DNA of 64,000 bases from Iris pallida (Eukaryota; Streptophyta; Magnoliopsida; Asparagales; Iridaceae), in contig JANAVB010009599.1 in NCBI GenBank assembly GCA_029216955.1, forward strand, positions 2,293,240-2,357,239. Direction: 5' to 3'. The notes beneath the pieces are model-generated. The model did no database searches, was not told the DNA's origin, and was given only the letters and a program-made list of their open reading frames with translations. Position 1 is the first letter of the stretch. Each line of letters starts with the position of its first letter. Position numbers and translations under genes: made by a program. Positions 21,801-32,006 of this stretch are shown here, piece by piece.

Positions 21801-23122
21801 GCATTGGTTGTAACTGTACTAGCTACCACCAGGACAACATGATCCCTGTCAAAACAGATGACTACTGGGACGTTTCCTAGAGTAGGTGAGATGACTCCTT
21901 CATCGGTTCCGAAGCAAAGCGGAGCCATTCAAGAAGAAATTCACGAAGAAGAACGGATAGTACCCCTACATCGGAAGCCTAGAAGGAAGTTGCTGGTAAC
22001 CAGAGGAGATCGTCCAAGAGTTGGTTCTTCATATACTCTATCTGAACCAGAGACACTGCTACCCTCGCAACAAGATTTGCCACTTCAAAACGGTAGTTTT
22101 TAATATTACTTCCGTATAATCATGTTTAACTAAAATTTGACATTATTCTTTTTCATCTGCAGAGGTTACAGTGATAAACACTCCAATTCAAACTGCCCTG
22201 CTGGATATGGTTCTTACTCCAGAACAAGCATTTATGAAGGATAGTGCTCTTGTATCTGCAGTTCTTCTAGCTTTCGGCACAGGAGTGATGATGTCATCTC
22301 CGACTCCTGGAGTCCCAGAACCTGAAACCCTGGAGAAGGTTTTGCCTTCAACAGAATCTCAGGCAGGAGTTGAAAATCCTCTTGCTCAGATGGATAAAGT
22401 CACAGATCCTCCTATTGTTCAAATTCCTACTCTTTTCCAAGAAGACCGAGAAATGATAGCGGCTTTCGAAGGATGTGATTTTGGAGATTTCTCGAATAAA
22501 GATGATCTCACCATTGCTACTGAAGGTGAGCAAGCTTTAATAGAAGTTATACCAAACGAAGAAGGACCGACCAAAGAGGGCCAGACCACTATTGCGGGTG
22601 AAGAGCACCCCATTGATAATGAAGGGCATTCAGGCCGGAGAACTGATGAACCCAAAACTCCTGAAGAGGTTCATGAAGATCAGCCTGGAGCTTCTGAAGC
22701 AGCTAGGATTGTTGAGAATCCTAAAGATGATGCTACAGGGATTGAAACCCCTGGAGGTCATACACCAAAGAATAAGAAGACAAACACAATCACCCTACCC
22801 CTCCAAGCAAAGTCAGGGGCTTGAAGCAGCCGTTTCTTATCAGGCGGCTCCAAGAACGGCTCAAGGTGACTAAGCAACATATAGAAGAAAAATCCAATTG
22901 ATTCAAGCTACTGCAAACCAGTTGGATATTTTGAAACGTTAAAAAGATAATTTTGTCAGAATACAGAATGAAGAATTAGCACGCCGGACAACTACTTTGC
23001 ACCCTTTCGACCCACAGTCTGGAAGGATCCGAGCTAGAGAACGGGTGCTTGATTCCTGTGTAAAAAGAGCCAAAGCTTTGAAGAAACGGATCGAAGACCT
23101 CAGCACTCAACCTCCAGAATAA
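18898..23122 (+). pseudogene. Intron-containing plant-mobile-domain gene, antisense in element C
   Basis: Exon 1 is 18898-19015 (MAPKRSAAEKGKNVAEPS...), ending GGAAG|GTGAAT. Exon 2 starts at 19454 after CATATAG and joins in frame (phase 1). A second intron, 22093-22162, has GT...CTGCAG ends and again joins in frame. Exon 3 ends at TAA 23120-23122. The middle carries a domain like the plant mobile domain (aminotransferase-like family): LVERYNDKIGTFMTLHGKID, SIGNNPYEEYVP, FLSIWLRQFV and the hallmark ARQFGYNQ near 21300. The C-terminus is acidic and then coiled-coil-like (ELARR...RVLDSCVKRAKALKKR). It is dead: TAG 19849, TAA 19891, TAG 20053, TAG 20098 and TGA 20905 are in frame, and there are frameshifts near 20908, 21600, 21840 and 22824. 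It is probably the antisense extra ORF of a Tat element. A captured host gene is the alternative. Confidence 0.75.
19237..19390. repeat. GCAAC-rich degenerate tandem repeat inside intron 1
   Basis: Four to five imperfect units of about 37 bp, each with a GTTGCACAACA-like half and AGAGTCGCGCAACCTGACT. They lie within the first intron (19016-19453) of the antisense gene. The same GCGCAAC words are dense in the element C LTRs. Confidence 0.7.
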
Positions 23123-23275
23123 AGCGATCCCAGTTGTTATCTTTTTTTGTTATACCTTTCATATGATGTACTTTTTTTTGAATATTTTGAACATCATTAA
23201 TGAAAAAAATTTGTGGTTCCATTACTTGTTGCATATCCTGTTAAAGATATAAGTAATAGAATAGAAACTATATTC
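23123..23275 (+). terminator. 3' untranslated region of the antisense gene
   Basis: T-rich sequence follows the TAA, with TTTTTTTGTTATACC and then ATTAATGAAAAAAATTTG near 23195. AATGAA is a usable plant near-upstream element. This fits a plant 3' end but is weak on its own. Confidence 0.35.
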
Positions 23276-23475
23276 AGAGGTACTAGACGTGACATATTTT
23301 TTGGGTGGAAAATAACAATATTTATTATATCTGCTCAGAGGTGATGTGGACGTGGAAGAATATAATTCTTGAGATATCATTATCTTAAAAGACGACTTTA
23401 TCAGAGGTAAATATGGATGTGATAAGTCATTTGATATAGAAAATAGAATTCAGAGGTAATGTGGACGTGAACTTA
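23276..23475 (+). repeat. Four degenerate CAGAGGT...GACGTG repeats
   Basis: CAGAGGTACTAGACGTGAC, CAGAGGTGATGTGGACGTGG, CAGAGGTAAATATGGATGTG and CAGAGGTAATGTGGACGTG begin near 23276, 23337, 23403 and 23451. They are spaced 48-66 bp apart and lie downstream of the antisense gene. No coding potential was seen. Confidence 0.6.
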
Positions 23476-23768
23476 TTTTTCTGTTGATGATCTTCAAGTC
23501 AGTTGGGACTCAAAGACAGGATATCATGTCTAAAAAAATAATATCTGTGATAATATGAATTTATCATAAAGATAAGATATCTTTTAAAATAGCTGGATTT
23601 CAAAAGACAGAATTGATAATTCGGATGGACTCTACTGGGGATTTTGAGTATTTATTATATGTGGCTTTATTTACAAGAAAGTAAATAAACAAAAATAAAT
23701 ACATGCCTATTCGCGAAATGAACAGAGACGAAAAGTTTGATGAATGAAGAATCATGCCTTTTCGAAGA
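23476..23768. other. AT-rich spacer of element C up to solo LTR E
   Basis: No gene seen. 23709-23768 (TTCGCGAAATGAACAGAGACG to CCTTTTCGAAGA) is one copy of a tandem duplication whose second copy lies at 25210-25290. Confidence 0.5.
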
Positions 23769-23799
23769 TGTAGAAGCATGGAAAATACTAAAAAAATGA

Positions 23800-24460
23800 C
23801 TCATGCGGCCAGGAAAGATCCATGCAGCTCAGAAAACTCATGCGGCTCAGGGAGTCATGCGGCATAAGGAGCTATGCGGCCCGAGGCATTCCATGCGGCT
23901 CAGAAGACACGTGGCCTGACAGTGCTCCCCTCCGACCCATGCTGCATTAATTGCTTTGACGGCTGACCCCTCTGAAAAGTTGACAGCCCTGACACAAAAG
24001 CAGGTAATTATGACTCTGTCATAATGATGAATCTCTAGAGAAGAGAAAAGAGATATCTGACACAAATCTCCCGAGAGCCATAAAAATGCCATGTGGCCTT
24101 GCCACGTGGGCGTTCGTATGCGTCTCACTTCTCATGCGGTTCAGAATGAATCCTATGCGGCTCAGGCCATGAAAGCCTCACGCGGCTCGAGCAAAGAACT
24201 TCCCATGCGGCTCAGAGTGAATCTGTCCTATGCGGCTCAGGCCATGAAAGCCTCATGCGGCTCGAGCGAGGACTTCTCATGCGGTTCAAGAGGATCATGT
24301 CCATACGGCTCAGGTGGATATGTACCTATGCGGCCCACAAGGATTACTCCCTTATGGTTCGAGGGCTCAAGTGAGGGCCACTGCCCAGGCAGCCCTGACA
24401 CATGGGCTTAACCATATGCGGCTCACATTCATATGCGGCTCACTTGTCATGCGGTCCAGA
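23800..24460 (+). repeat. Interspersed CATGCGGCTCAG minisatellite, about 19 copies
   Basis: Copies of (C/T)ATGCGGCTCAG and close variants begin near 23803, 23821, 23838, 23856, 23873, 23891, 24134, 24154, 24179, 24204, 24229, 24254, 24278, 24303, 24325, 24352, 24415, 24431 and 24448. Most are 15-25 bp apart, in two groups upstream of the TATA box of solo LTR E. Confidence 0.85.
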
Positions 24461-24779
24461 TCCCCCCAGCAGCTCCTAGGACACGTGTCCTAAACCGATT
24501 AAATCCTCAGATTTGCTGCCATTAAAGATTGGGTCAAATCACAATGATCTGGGACACATAGCAGAAGAATAGATCTAATTTATTCGCAGATATCAGAAGA
24601 TCAGTACAAGGAAGATTTATTCGAATCAGCATTAATTGCTAATGGGATTTGGTGTAATCTACACCTAATGGCTCGGATTCGTCACAATCAGAAACGAACA
24701 GCCTAGATTGGCCAATCCCCTGGTCGCCGCCATCTCCAAGAGCTAATCATTGGCAACCCTAATGATCACATCCCACTAT

Positions 24780-24787
24780 TATAAATA
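24780..24787 (+). promoter_or_regulatory. TATA box of solo LTR E
   Basis: CTATTATAAATAGCAAGG, a strong plant TATA context, about 1.0 kb into the LTR. Confidence 0.7.
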
Positions 24788-25029
24788 GCAAGGTGCCATG
24801 CCCTTGTAAGATATAAACAATATCAGAGAGAAATACGTATATACAGAGAGACTTCCCCCCATAGTCAGAGAGAGAGAAGCCAGAAGAGCAACAGAGGATC
24901 AAAAAGAGCATTTCTTCGTCAACGCCAACCATCTTCTCGCAGGAGCCATGGCTGCATACCGATCGTCCAAGGAGTAAGGCAGGGCTGCCGTCGCCTTCCC
25001 GAGCCTCTATCGTCACCCTCAGAATCTAA

Positions 25030-25035
25030 AATAAA
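25030..25035 (+). terminator. AATAAA poly(A) signal of solo LTR E
   Basis: AAAATAAACAATTGTACTT, about 245 bp after the TATA box and followed by a T-rich stretch (TTTTTGTCCC...TTTCTTTG). Confidence 0.5.
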
Positions 25036-25164
25036 CAATTGTACTTAGACTGCTGTACCTAGGTTTTTGTCCCTAGGCTTTCTTTGTACAAGCGAGTTTG
25101 TAACGTGAAGTAAAAGTCCGGTCCTCCGATAATTGTTCTGTTCTTTTATATTTCATGGCAAACA

Positions 25165-25290
25165 GAAGAAAGGTCATTTCGGTTTCCGAGACAGATAATA
25201 AAAGAAGATTTATTCACGAGATGAATAGAGATGAATGAACGGACATGCCTTTTCGAGAAAAGGTCATTTCAGTTCCTGAGACAGACTTTT
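25165..25290 (+). repeat. Roughly 90-bp tandem duplication around the solo LTR E site
   Basis: GAAAGGTCATTTCGGTTTCC (25167) and AAAAGGTCATTTCAGTTCC (25258) head two copies that also share AGATGAATAGAGATGAATGA with 23709-23740 upstream of the LTR. The duplication predates the LTR insertion. Confidence 0.7.
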
Positions 25291-25652
25291 TTATATTTTT
25301 GTCTATAAATAGTGCGGGACCTTTTTTGAGGATGTTATCAACACTTATTCCTTCATTGCAAATATCTTCCGAAGATGTGCCCAAGGAGGCTGAGGTCATC
25401 CCGAAGATCGAAGTCGCTATCAATATTCGTTTCGATGAATCTCTGTCGCCCATTCAGCAGGAAGTAAGAGAGGGCTCGACTGTTCCTGAACCAAAACAAG
25501 ATATTCTTGCCAAACTGGTGGAGCCTGGAAGTACTGCCGAAGAAGAAGCTCTGAGGAAAGATGCATGTGAATTGTTGATGTCATCCAACAATAATGTATT
25601 CGAACTTCTTGCGAAATATGTCTTCGATCAAGAGGGCTCTGGTTCTCATTGA
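25245..25652 (+). CDS. Hypothetical 135-aa ORF, possible second antisense transcript
   Basis: The ATG at 25245 opens MPFREKVISVPETDFFIFLS. The rest is hydrophilic and Glu-rich (SSEDVPKEAEVIPKIE, STAEEEALRKDACELL) and ends at TGA 25650. AATAAA follows at 25685, 33 bp past the stop, as expected of a 3' exon. It lies on the same strand as the mobile-domain gene and opposite to pol, whose end (25730) it nearly meets tail to tail. I do not recognise the protein. It may be the last exon of a longer gene or chance. Confidence 0.3.
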   Translation: MPFREKVISVPETDFFIFLSINSAGPFLRMLSTLIPSLQISSEDVPKEAEVIPKIEVAINIRFDESLSPIQQEVREGSTVPEPKQDILAKLVEPGSTAEEEALRKDACELLMSSNNNVFELLAKYVFDQEGSGSH

Positions 25653-25729
25653 TTTTATGTATTTTCTTCTGTTAGAACTATGCAATAAAAAGAACTTTAT
25701 TTACATTCTATTTTTTTATCTCTTTGTCT

Positions 25730-26119
25730 TTATACATAATATTTCTTAAGAAATTTTCCATTAATAGGCATCATGGCGACTCGGTCATCCATACCAGTCA
25801 GTTGATAAGCTCCGTTTGAGAAAACTTTGCTTAAAACTTAGGGACCTTCCCACTTTGCTTTGAACTTGCCCTTGCACATGTGTGTCATAGTCATAGGACG
25901 TCTAACGGCTAGAACTAGTTCTCCTTTCTGAAATGCTCATACTTTAACTTTACAGATGAAGGCTTTTGATATACAGGCTTGGTATAACTCAATATGCTGT
26001 TGAACTAGGAGCCGTTTCTCGTCTAATGCTTCAAGCTCCTGAAGTCGAAGACGATCATTGTTTTTTGTTATAGGTTCATTGGCAATTGCAATACTTAAGA
26101 AGAGGATTTGAATTTCCAA
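25730..26119 (-). pseudogene. Element C integrase C-terminus and pol end
   Basis: One minus-strand frame reads RLRLQELEALDEKRLLVQQH, ELYQACISKAF, FQKGELVLAVRRPMTMTH, GKFKAKWEGP and SNGAYQLT, and ends PINGKFLKKYYV followed by TAA (25732-25730). This is the typical pol tail of Tat/Athila-type Ty3/gypsy elements. Two in-frame stops (TGA after KVKV, TAA after WEGP) break it. Everything upstream (integrase core, RNase H, RT) is missing. A family-A LTR fragment abuts at 26118. Confidence 0.85.
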
Positions 26120-27529
26120 TGGTAGGATTGGACCTAGTATGACTTGTTAGACTAGGATTGGCCTAGAATGACTTGTTAGACTAGGATTGGACCTAGTATG
26201 ACTTAGTTGACCTAATTTGACTAGTGTAGTTGACTAGAGTTAACCAAAAGTTGACTTATTCTAGAATGACCTAGAAATCATATATAATGCATTGTAAAGT
26301 TCAATATTACCAATCTGGATATGTTGCGACCTGTGTTGCTCTATATAGGACTTATCTACTCTGTCTGGACATCTACACTTACCAGATACTCAGGATATCA
26401 GGCGAGTACATTCTCTGATCATTTCATACTTGTTAGGATTTATATTCTTGTTCTAGATTATTGTACTTGATGCTGTCATGTTGTTAACACGGATTAGTAC
26501 TATATGGATCTTTACATTGAAATGTTATCCCCCTCGAGAGAATCGGGTACATCATGTCATGTGCGTTTCACTTTCATCATTTACTCATGTGCTTTCACTA
26601 TTCATGTATACTCTTGTGATTCATGTACTCTTATGTTCATAAAGCCCTCATGTATACCTTCATGTGTACCCATTTATGGGCTCTCATGTAAAATATTTTA
26701 CAATAACATAACTTGTCTGGATCCTTGTGTATTGATTGGGGTACGGAGGAGTAGAAGCAGTCATGTGAACAATTCTAAAGTAGTCATTGTATAAACTCTT
26801 TAGTGTAATCATGTGCAAATTTAAGTCGTTCACATGTCTATTTTGTACTTTATATCACTAGTCACTGATAGTTCTCTACTTATAGTAGCTATTTAAATTA
26901 CAGTTCTCTATCTTTTACTACATGTACTTTCTTTTAGCGTTTCATGTATTTTACTCTATTACATGCTTTATATTCCTGCCTTGATATGAACTGTTGAGAT
27001 TTTGTGCTCGTTCCTGTCCTGACTGGACCTATTAAAAATATTACAGAGGATGACGAGGACCTTTGCCCTACCTATTATGGAGCTGCCATAGATGACACCT
27101 GCGACTTGGACCTTCAGCAGGATCCATCAGCAGTAGAGGATGTTACCCCTATAGTTTAGGCTAGTTAGCTTAGACTTCTATCTTATTTGATGTCTTGTCT
27201 CATTTGGATACATTTATGTTTATATTTGGGATCTTGTTATTATTCTGGATGTTTGTGGAGATGTTATCTTAGACACTTAGACTTCTTCTCCTATTTATAT
27301 TTTATTTGATGATTCTCATTATCTATCTATCTATCTTATCGTACTTCTACCTTAATTGTGATTGAGCTGTACATTTCTGTATTGTCGTCCGTTTAGAGTG
27401 TATATACTATACAGGTACCTTAGAATTGTTAGATGTATGTGACCTAAGACAGCGTTCTACCGACGACACTGCGGCGTAGGCTGGACGTACCCACTTCTCG
27501 TGCCCCTACACTGGGTGCGGGTCGTGACA
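26118..27529 (+). mobile_element. Family-A LTR 3' fragment inside element C
   Basis: Plus sense. It ends CTGGGTGCGGGTCGTGACA at 27529. It starts inside the TTGAC-rich cluster, so the first 3 kb or so of the LTR is absent. It is closest to copy 1 (3214). It sits exactly where RT and the integrase core of element C should be, so its arrival and the pol deletion may be one event. Confidence 0.8.
26986..27159 (+). pseudogene. LTR-A small ORF copy with early stop
   Basis: ATG AAC TGT TGA, then open as FVLVPVLTGPIKNITEDDED, CPTYYGAAIDDTCDLDLQQD, to TAG 27157-27159. Same subfamily as 3584-3757. Confidence 0.55.
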
Positions 27530-28076
27530 CCTTTCTTTACCACCATTGAGACCAGCTTTAAAATTATAGCCCATCTTTTGAATGATATCTTTTAATTGTT
27601 GACTATAACGACGTAGTTGAAGTCTTCTGTTATCGTGATTTTCTTCTTCACTATCGGGCGTGATATTCTGTTATGTTCCTTTATTAAAAAGTATATAAAG
27701 TTTATCTTTCTTCCTGGAAGGAACTAAGAAGAAGGAGTCCTGCATTGGTTCGAGCAATACTACGTCTTGGAGAGGTTGAACTGCTCCTATGGTAAGTGGT
27801 TCAAAGTTATCTAGCATTTCTAAATAATACCGAGTATAATAAAAAACATCAGTATACTGTAAAGGAGATGCTACTTTATTGATTTATACATCATCATTTA
27901 CAACAGGATTCTTAGCCTTAACATAAGGCTTAGTAAAGGTTGATAACCAGAGAAGGAGAAGGAGGATTTTTGGCCTTAACAAAAGGCTTAGTAAGGTTGA
28001 TAACCAGAGTAAGAAAAGGAGAAGGTTTGTTACGACGAAGGTCGATAACAAGAGGCTCAGAAGAGGTAAACTCCTT
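27530..28076 (-). other. Element C protease-RT linker remnant
   Basis: No motif was recognised. By position it would be the stretch between protease and RT. A short imperfect direct repeat near 27910-28010 (CTTAACA(T)AAGGCTTAGTAAAGG...GATAACCAGAG) occurs twice. Confidence 0.4.
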
Positions 28077-29261
28077 TTATTCCCGTTCTACAGCAGGAGG
28101 CTGTTTGTTATGAGAGAAAAGATGGATAGTCAACGTCTGAGAAGAAGAGGAACGGGTAGTACGTCCTTTGATGGGGATTATGAGAACATCTTTTGAAGTA
28201 TTTTTCTGATCTTCTTCACTATCCATCGCTAATACAATCTTTATGAACTCTTTCTTGTACATTCGAGAATTAGTACAATATGCTTTAATGCCCCTGAAAG
28301 GATTTAGGTCAGCTACTTCCTTTTGGACCTCTCCATTGACGTCTACATATTTGAAGCATTGGTGTAGAGTGGATGGTATAATGTTATGCTCATGCATAAA
28401 GGGTCTTTCCAGTAAGGCATTATAAGAGCCATGATTATCGATCACATAGAAAGTAACCTTTGTACGAAGATTGCATATTTGAACTTTCAGGCGAATCTTT
28501 CCCAAAGGTTTGCTTCTTCCAGAATTAAATCCCAAGATTGTCGTGATGGTTATTGAAAGATTATGTACAAGAATCTTTAATGCATCTAGTAAATTCTTTG
28601 GCATGATGCTGAGCGCAGACCCATGGTCGATCAAGATGCGATCAACCTTCATGGTATCAACATATCCTGTGAAGTAGAGGGGTCGGTCATGACAATTATC
28701 TTCCAGCAGCATATTGTCTTATGTAAAGGTGATGTTGGGCATTAGCTCCATCACACTATGATAATGAAAGCAAGTTACATGCTCCTCCTTTGGCTTCTTG
28801 AGGAGTGCTAGACAAGTATCAGCTTGCATCAAGGTTTCACTCGATGTCTCTAGAGTTTCTTTTGAGAGACACAGTAGTTCAAAAATTGATAACCTTGCTG
28901 GGGTATTAGCCAGTTGAGCCAGTATATCAAAGTTATACGGCTTCTCGAGTCCTAGAACTGGAGTCTTCTTCAATACTTTATCAAAGTGGACAGGCTGCTT
29001 TCCTTTGTCAGCTTTTATTGGTTTGGGAGGAGTTGGTTCCAGTGGAGGTGATAAAACCGGTGGAACATTGACAGCAGGAGAAGATGATGCTGGAGGAGCC
29101 TCTGGAGCTAGAGCTGGGTTCTCTTGGCCTTCTAAATAGTCTCTCAGGTAAATTTTTCCAGACCTGGTACCATTAAGGCCTCTTCTTCGGATACAGGTTC
29201 GAAGGATACCATATTTCAACTTTTTGCCTGGATCCTGCTTCTGGAAGGTTTCTTTTGACAA
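28077..29261 (-). pseudogene. Element C aspartic protease region
   Basis: 28712-28077 reads MLLEDNCHDRPLYFTGYVDT, VDRILIDHGSALSIMPKN, LLERPFMHEHNIIPSTLHQC and FKYVDVNGE. D-H-G-S with IMPK downstream matches the DxGS...IMP protease box of Tat/Ogre elements, and LL(G)RPW(I)H...STLHQCFK is also typical. The upstream part (29261-28719) is a Pro-rich linker ending ELMPNITFT. One TAA between NITFT and DNMLLED, and a frameshift from gag near 29300, are the visible breaks. The catalytic Asp is kept. Confidence 0.85.
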
Positions 29262-29398
29262 GATGAAGAGTTTATCCAGTAGCCCAAACCAACCCGAGAT
29301 TGGTTATGTAAAAGGCATAGAAAAAGAGGTATAGGAGATCCTTTTCCATGATTCAAGCCGTGTAGATCATATCTCATCTTTGTCATTAGTTTACGAGA

Positions 29399-31198
29399 CT
29401 ATAGACTATACAGATGGAAAGCTGGTTGATATTTGGCTTTTGGCTTTGACAGTGTTGTCTCAGAAAGGAAGAAAGAAGAAGGATCTGCAGCAGAAGTAAA
29501 AGTGGCCGTTAAAGGTGGAGGACAATGTTCACCCAACGAAGTCATATGACATGACTTGTATTTGGTTACTTTCTTGGACTTTAAAGAAGGTGCTTCAAAA
29601 TCAGCCACTAAATTAGGATGAATCCACATGATTTTCCCTTTATCAGTAGACAGAGGAACAAGACCATCAGTTCGTGCAGGTGGGAGATTAACAATCTCCA
29701 AAGTAGTTCTTGGGATGGGAATGACGCTGTCCTGTACAAGTTGAGTAGAAAAATTGCCAAACTGTAAAGAGAAGATGTTAGCAGTTATAGTCTTTTCATC
29801 TTGTTGGAGAGTAATTGCACCAGAATTAACCATCTCGTGGATCTTTTCTTTAAGCACATAGCATGCTCGAGTCGGATGTCCGATAAATCTATGGTAAACA
29901 AAATATTTAGGATGGTCAGTTTTACCTACTTCATCTGGCCGTTTTGCCTCTGACAGTTGAACTTTATTGCTCTTGATCAGAAAATCAAAGATACTCATGA
30001 CATCATCTTCATCAAAAGAGTATTTTTCTTTCGGATGTGGTGCCAACTGTGGTGGTACTGTTGGAGTAGGTGTTGGTTGACCTATGTTTACGGCTAGAGT
30101 TTCTTTACCTTTGACATTGATAGCCAAAGTCTTTTTACCCTTGCGGTTGTTCTGATGGCCACCGTTATTTGGTGTAGCATGTTCATCTTTGCCAAGATTA
30201 GGCATCTGAAAACATAATTGTTTGAACTTGTCAGCACTTTCTTCTACCGCTTTAGCATTCACCATAAATGAAGGCCAATCCTGGAACTGTGTCGATCCGG
30301 TGCACATGCTGATTATAGGCAACAGGTTTGACTTGCAAGTGTCTATAGTCAAAGCATTTGGAGTTCCAAGAGGCATTTTGAGTGCCTCACGGCGGAATCG
30401 TTCAATAAACCGTTCAGTTGTTTCATTCTGTCGCTGTTTAATCTTAATGAGAGCAGACATAGTCAAGTCATTTGTCCCCTCATAAAATTGTTCCAGAAAT
30501 ATTTGTTTGAATCCAGAGAAAGAGGTTATACATCCATCTGACAAACTATGGTACCAGTCGTAAGTTGCACTTGCTAAACGTCCGACGAACACCCTAGTGA
30601 GTAGAGCGTCATTTGGCTGGAGTTGATCAGTCATTACCTCAAAGTAATTGAGGTGCTGACTTGGAGATGTGCTGCCATCAAACAGCATAATAGTAGGGGG
30701 TTTGTATTTAAGAGGAAATTGGACTTCCTTCCATTCTACGGGATAAGACTGCTTAATCCCAAGCATCTGCAAGCCGTCTTTCTATTTGAAAGCCTCAAAT
30801 TGAGTACGTAAAAGTTTTACGGCCTCATTGGTATCTCCCGATGATTGTGGAGCAGTGGATTGATTTGATATGTTAAGAGGGGGTACTGTATGATAGGTAC
30901 CACCCCCAGTACCATATTGACTTGGAATAGCCTGCCTAGGTATGGAAGTGGTGTGAGGAGACTGTAACCCCAGACCAATATTGACGGGAGCTGATGTTGT
31001 TAAAGGTTCTTGGGTTGGAATTAGATTCGCGACCGGTGGAACCATTTGTTGTGTTATAATTACCGCATTCATGCCTGTCATCATCTCAACCATGCTCTTC
31101 AAACTAGCCTCCAAAGCAGCAATTCTCTGCTCTTGACTGTTAGAACTGGAAGCATCTTGATCTTCTGTGACGACATAAGCAGTCACATCTCTAGCCAT
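29399..31198 (-). pseudogene. Element C gag
   Basis: 31198-30782 is an N-terminal part with a short coiled coil (SQEQRIAALEASLKSMVEMM). A single TAG (30784-30782) then interrupts, and the same frame goes on for 457 codons: YKPPTIMLFDGSTSPSQHLN, ASATYDWYHSLSDGCITSF, FLEQFYEGTNDLTMSALIKI and RFIERFRREALKMP are the retrotransposon gag core. C-terminal to it is a RHxxGH-like remnant (YFVYHRFIGHPTRACYVLKE) in the style of Tat elements. Apart from the one stop this is the best preserved gene of the element. Confidence 0.9.
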
Positions 31199-32006
31199 CG
31201 AAGATGAACTAGTAGAAAAGATGGTCCTTTCAGAACATTCACTATCAGCATCAAAGTCATATAAGGAACCACCCCTAGAATAAGTGATAGGGATATCCTT
31301 TTGACTGAGAGAATCTTGGTTGGAATCAAGAAGATTCTTTTGACCAATTGTTTCTTGGTCGGAAGGAAGATTCCTTTGACCGATTGTGTCTCGGCTTCTT
31401 GATCTAGTATATTGGTATACTCCTTCGTCGGATTCATAAATCCGATCTAACTATTGTTGACTGGGATTGCGGGATGCATTACGACTCGGGCATTTTCTAC
31501 CCAGTGCTTCGAGACGTCATATTGACAGAGGCATACAACAATTCATCTTCATCCCGTATAATCGGTTGAGGAACCTGAGAGTAATTCAGACGGTCGAAGA
31601 CATACCGATTAGCTCATTGACAACAGTATTTGATAACTACCTCATGGTGATGGTTACAGTGATGTTCTTGGGAATGCATTGGATGAGACGGATTTGGGAT
31701 CTTCTGCTTCTGTTTAAGAACTTCACGGAGATCGGTTACAACATCATGATGGGAAGAGGTCGAAGGAACATATTTTTTAATGATATTAGGAACATGATTC
31801 CTATTCTTGAGATGTCCCATTCCTTGATTGTACAATGAAGTATTGAGTTAGTTAGCATAGGTAAAGGGGTTCTTGAATTCAGAAGTCTGCTTCTGGCGCA
31901 AGTTATCTATTAGCGCAGTCTGTTTGTATTTAGCTGAAGTAGGTGTTGACTGGCACTTGTTGAGATAGGTGTGTAGGTCAGATAGATCTGGTACTTGTGT
32001 ATCTGT
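31199..32006 (-). other. Element C leader between first ORF and gag
   Basis: No conserved domain. Near 31270-31410 the minus strand carries three short repeats with a TTGGTCAAA/GGAATCTTCC pattern (KRIFLIPTK-like peptide). Plus-strand frames here look like shadows. Confidence 0.4.

Larger units (their letters stand above)
23769..25164 (+). mobile_element. Solo LTR E, 1396 bp, with 5-bp TSD
   Basis: It starts TGTAGAAGCATGG and ends CATGGCAAACA, flanked by GAAGA at 23764-23768 and 25165-25169. Removing it rejoins CCTTTTCGAAGA to AAGGTCATTTCGG, which matches the uninterrupted sister copy CCTTTTCGAGAAAAGGTCAT at 25248, so the empty site is confirmed internally. The U3 holds a minisatellite. A TATA box (24780) and an AATAAA (25030) fit a plus-sense LTR. 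No internal region is present. Copia versus gypsy cannot be decided. Confidence 0.9.

Noticed and set aside
24091..24411. 106-codon frame across the CATGCGGCTCAG minisatellite
   Set aside because: Its repetitive peptide comes from the array inside an LTR U3, upstream of the TATA box.
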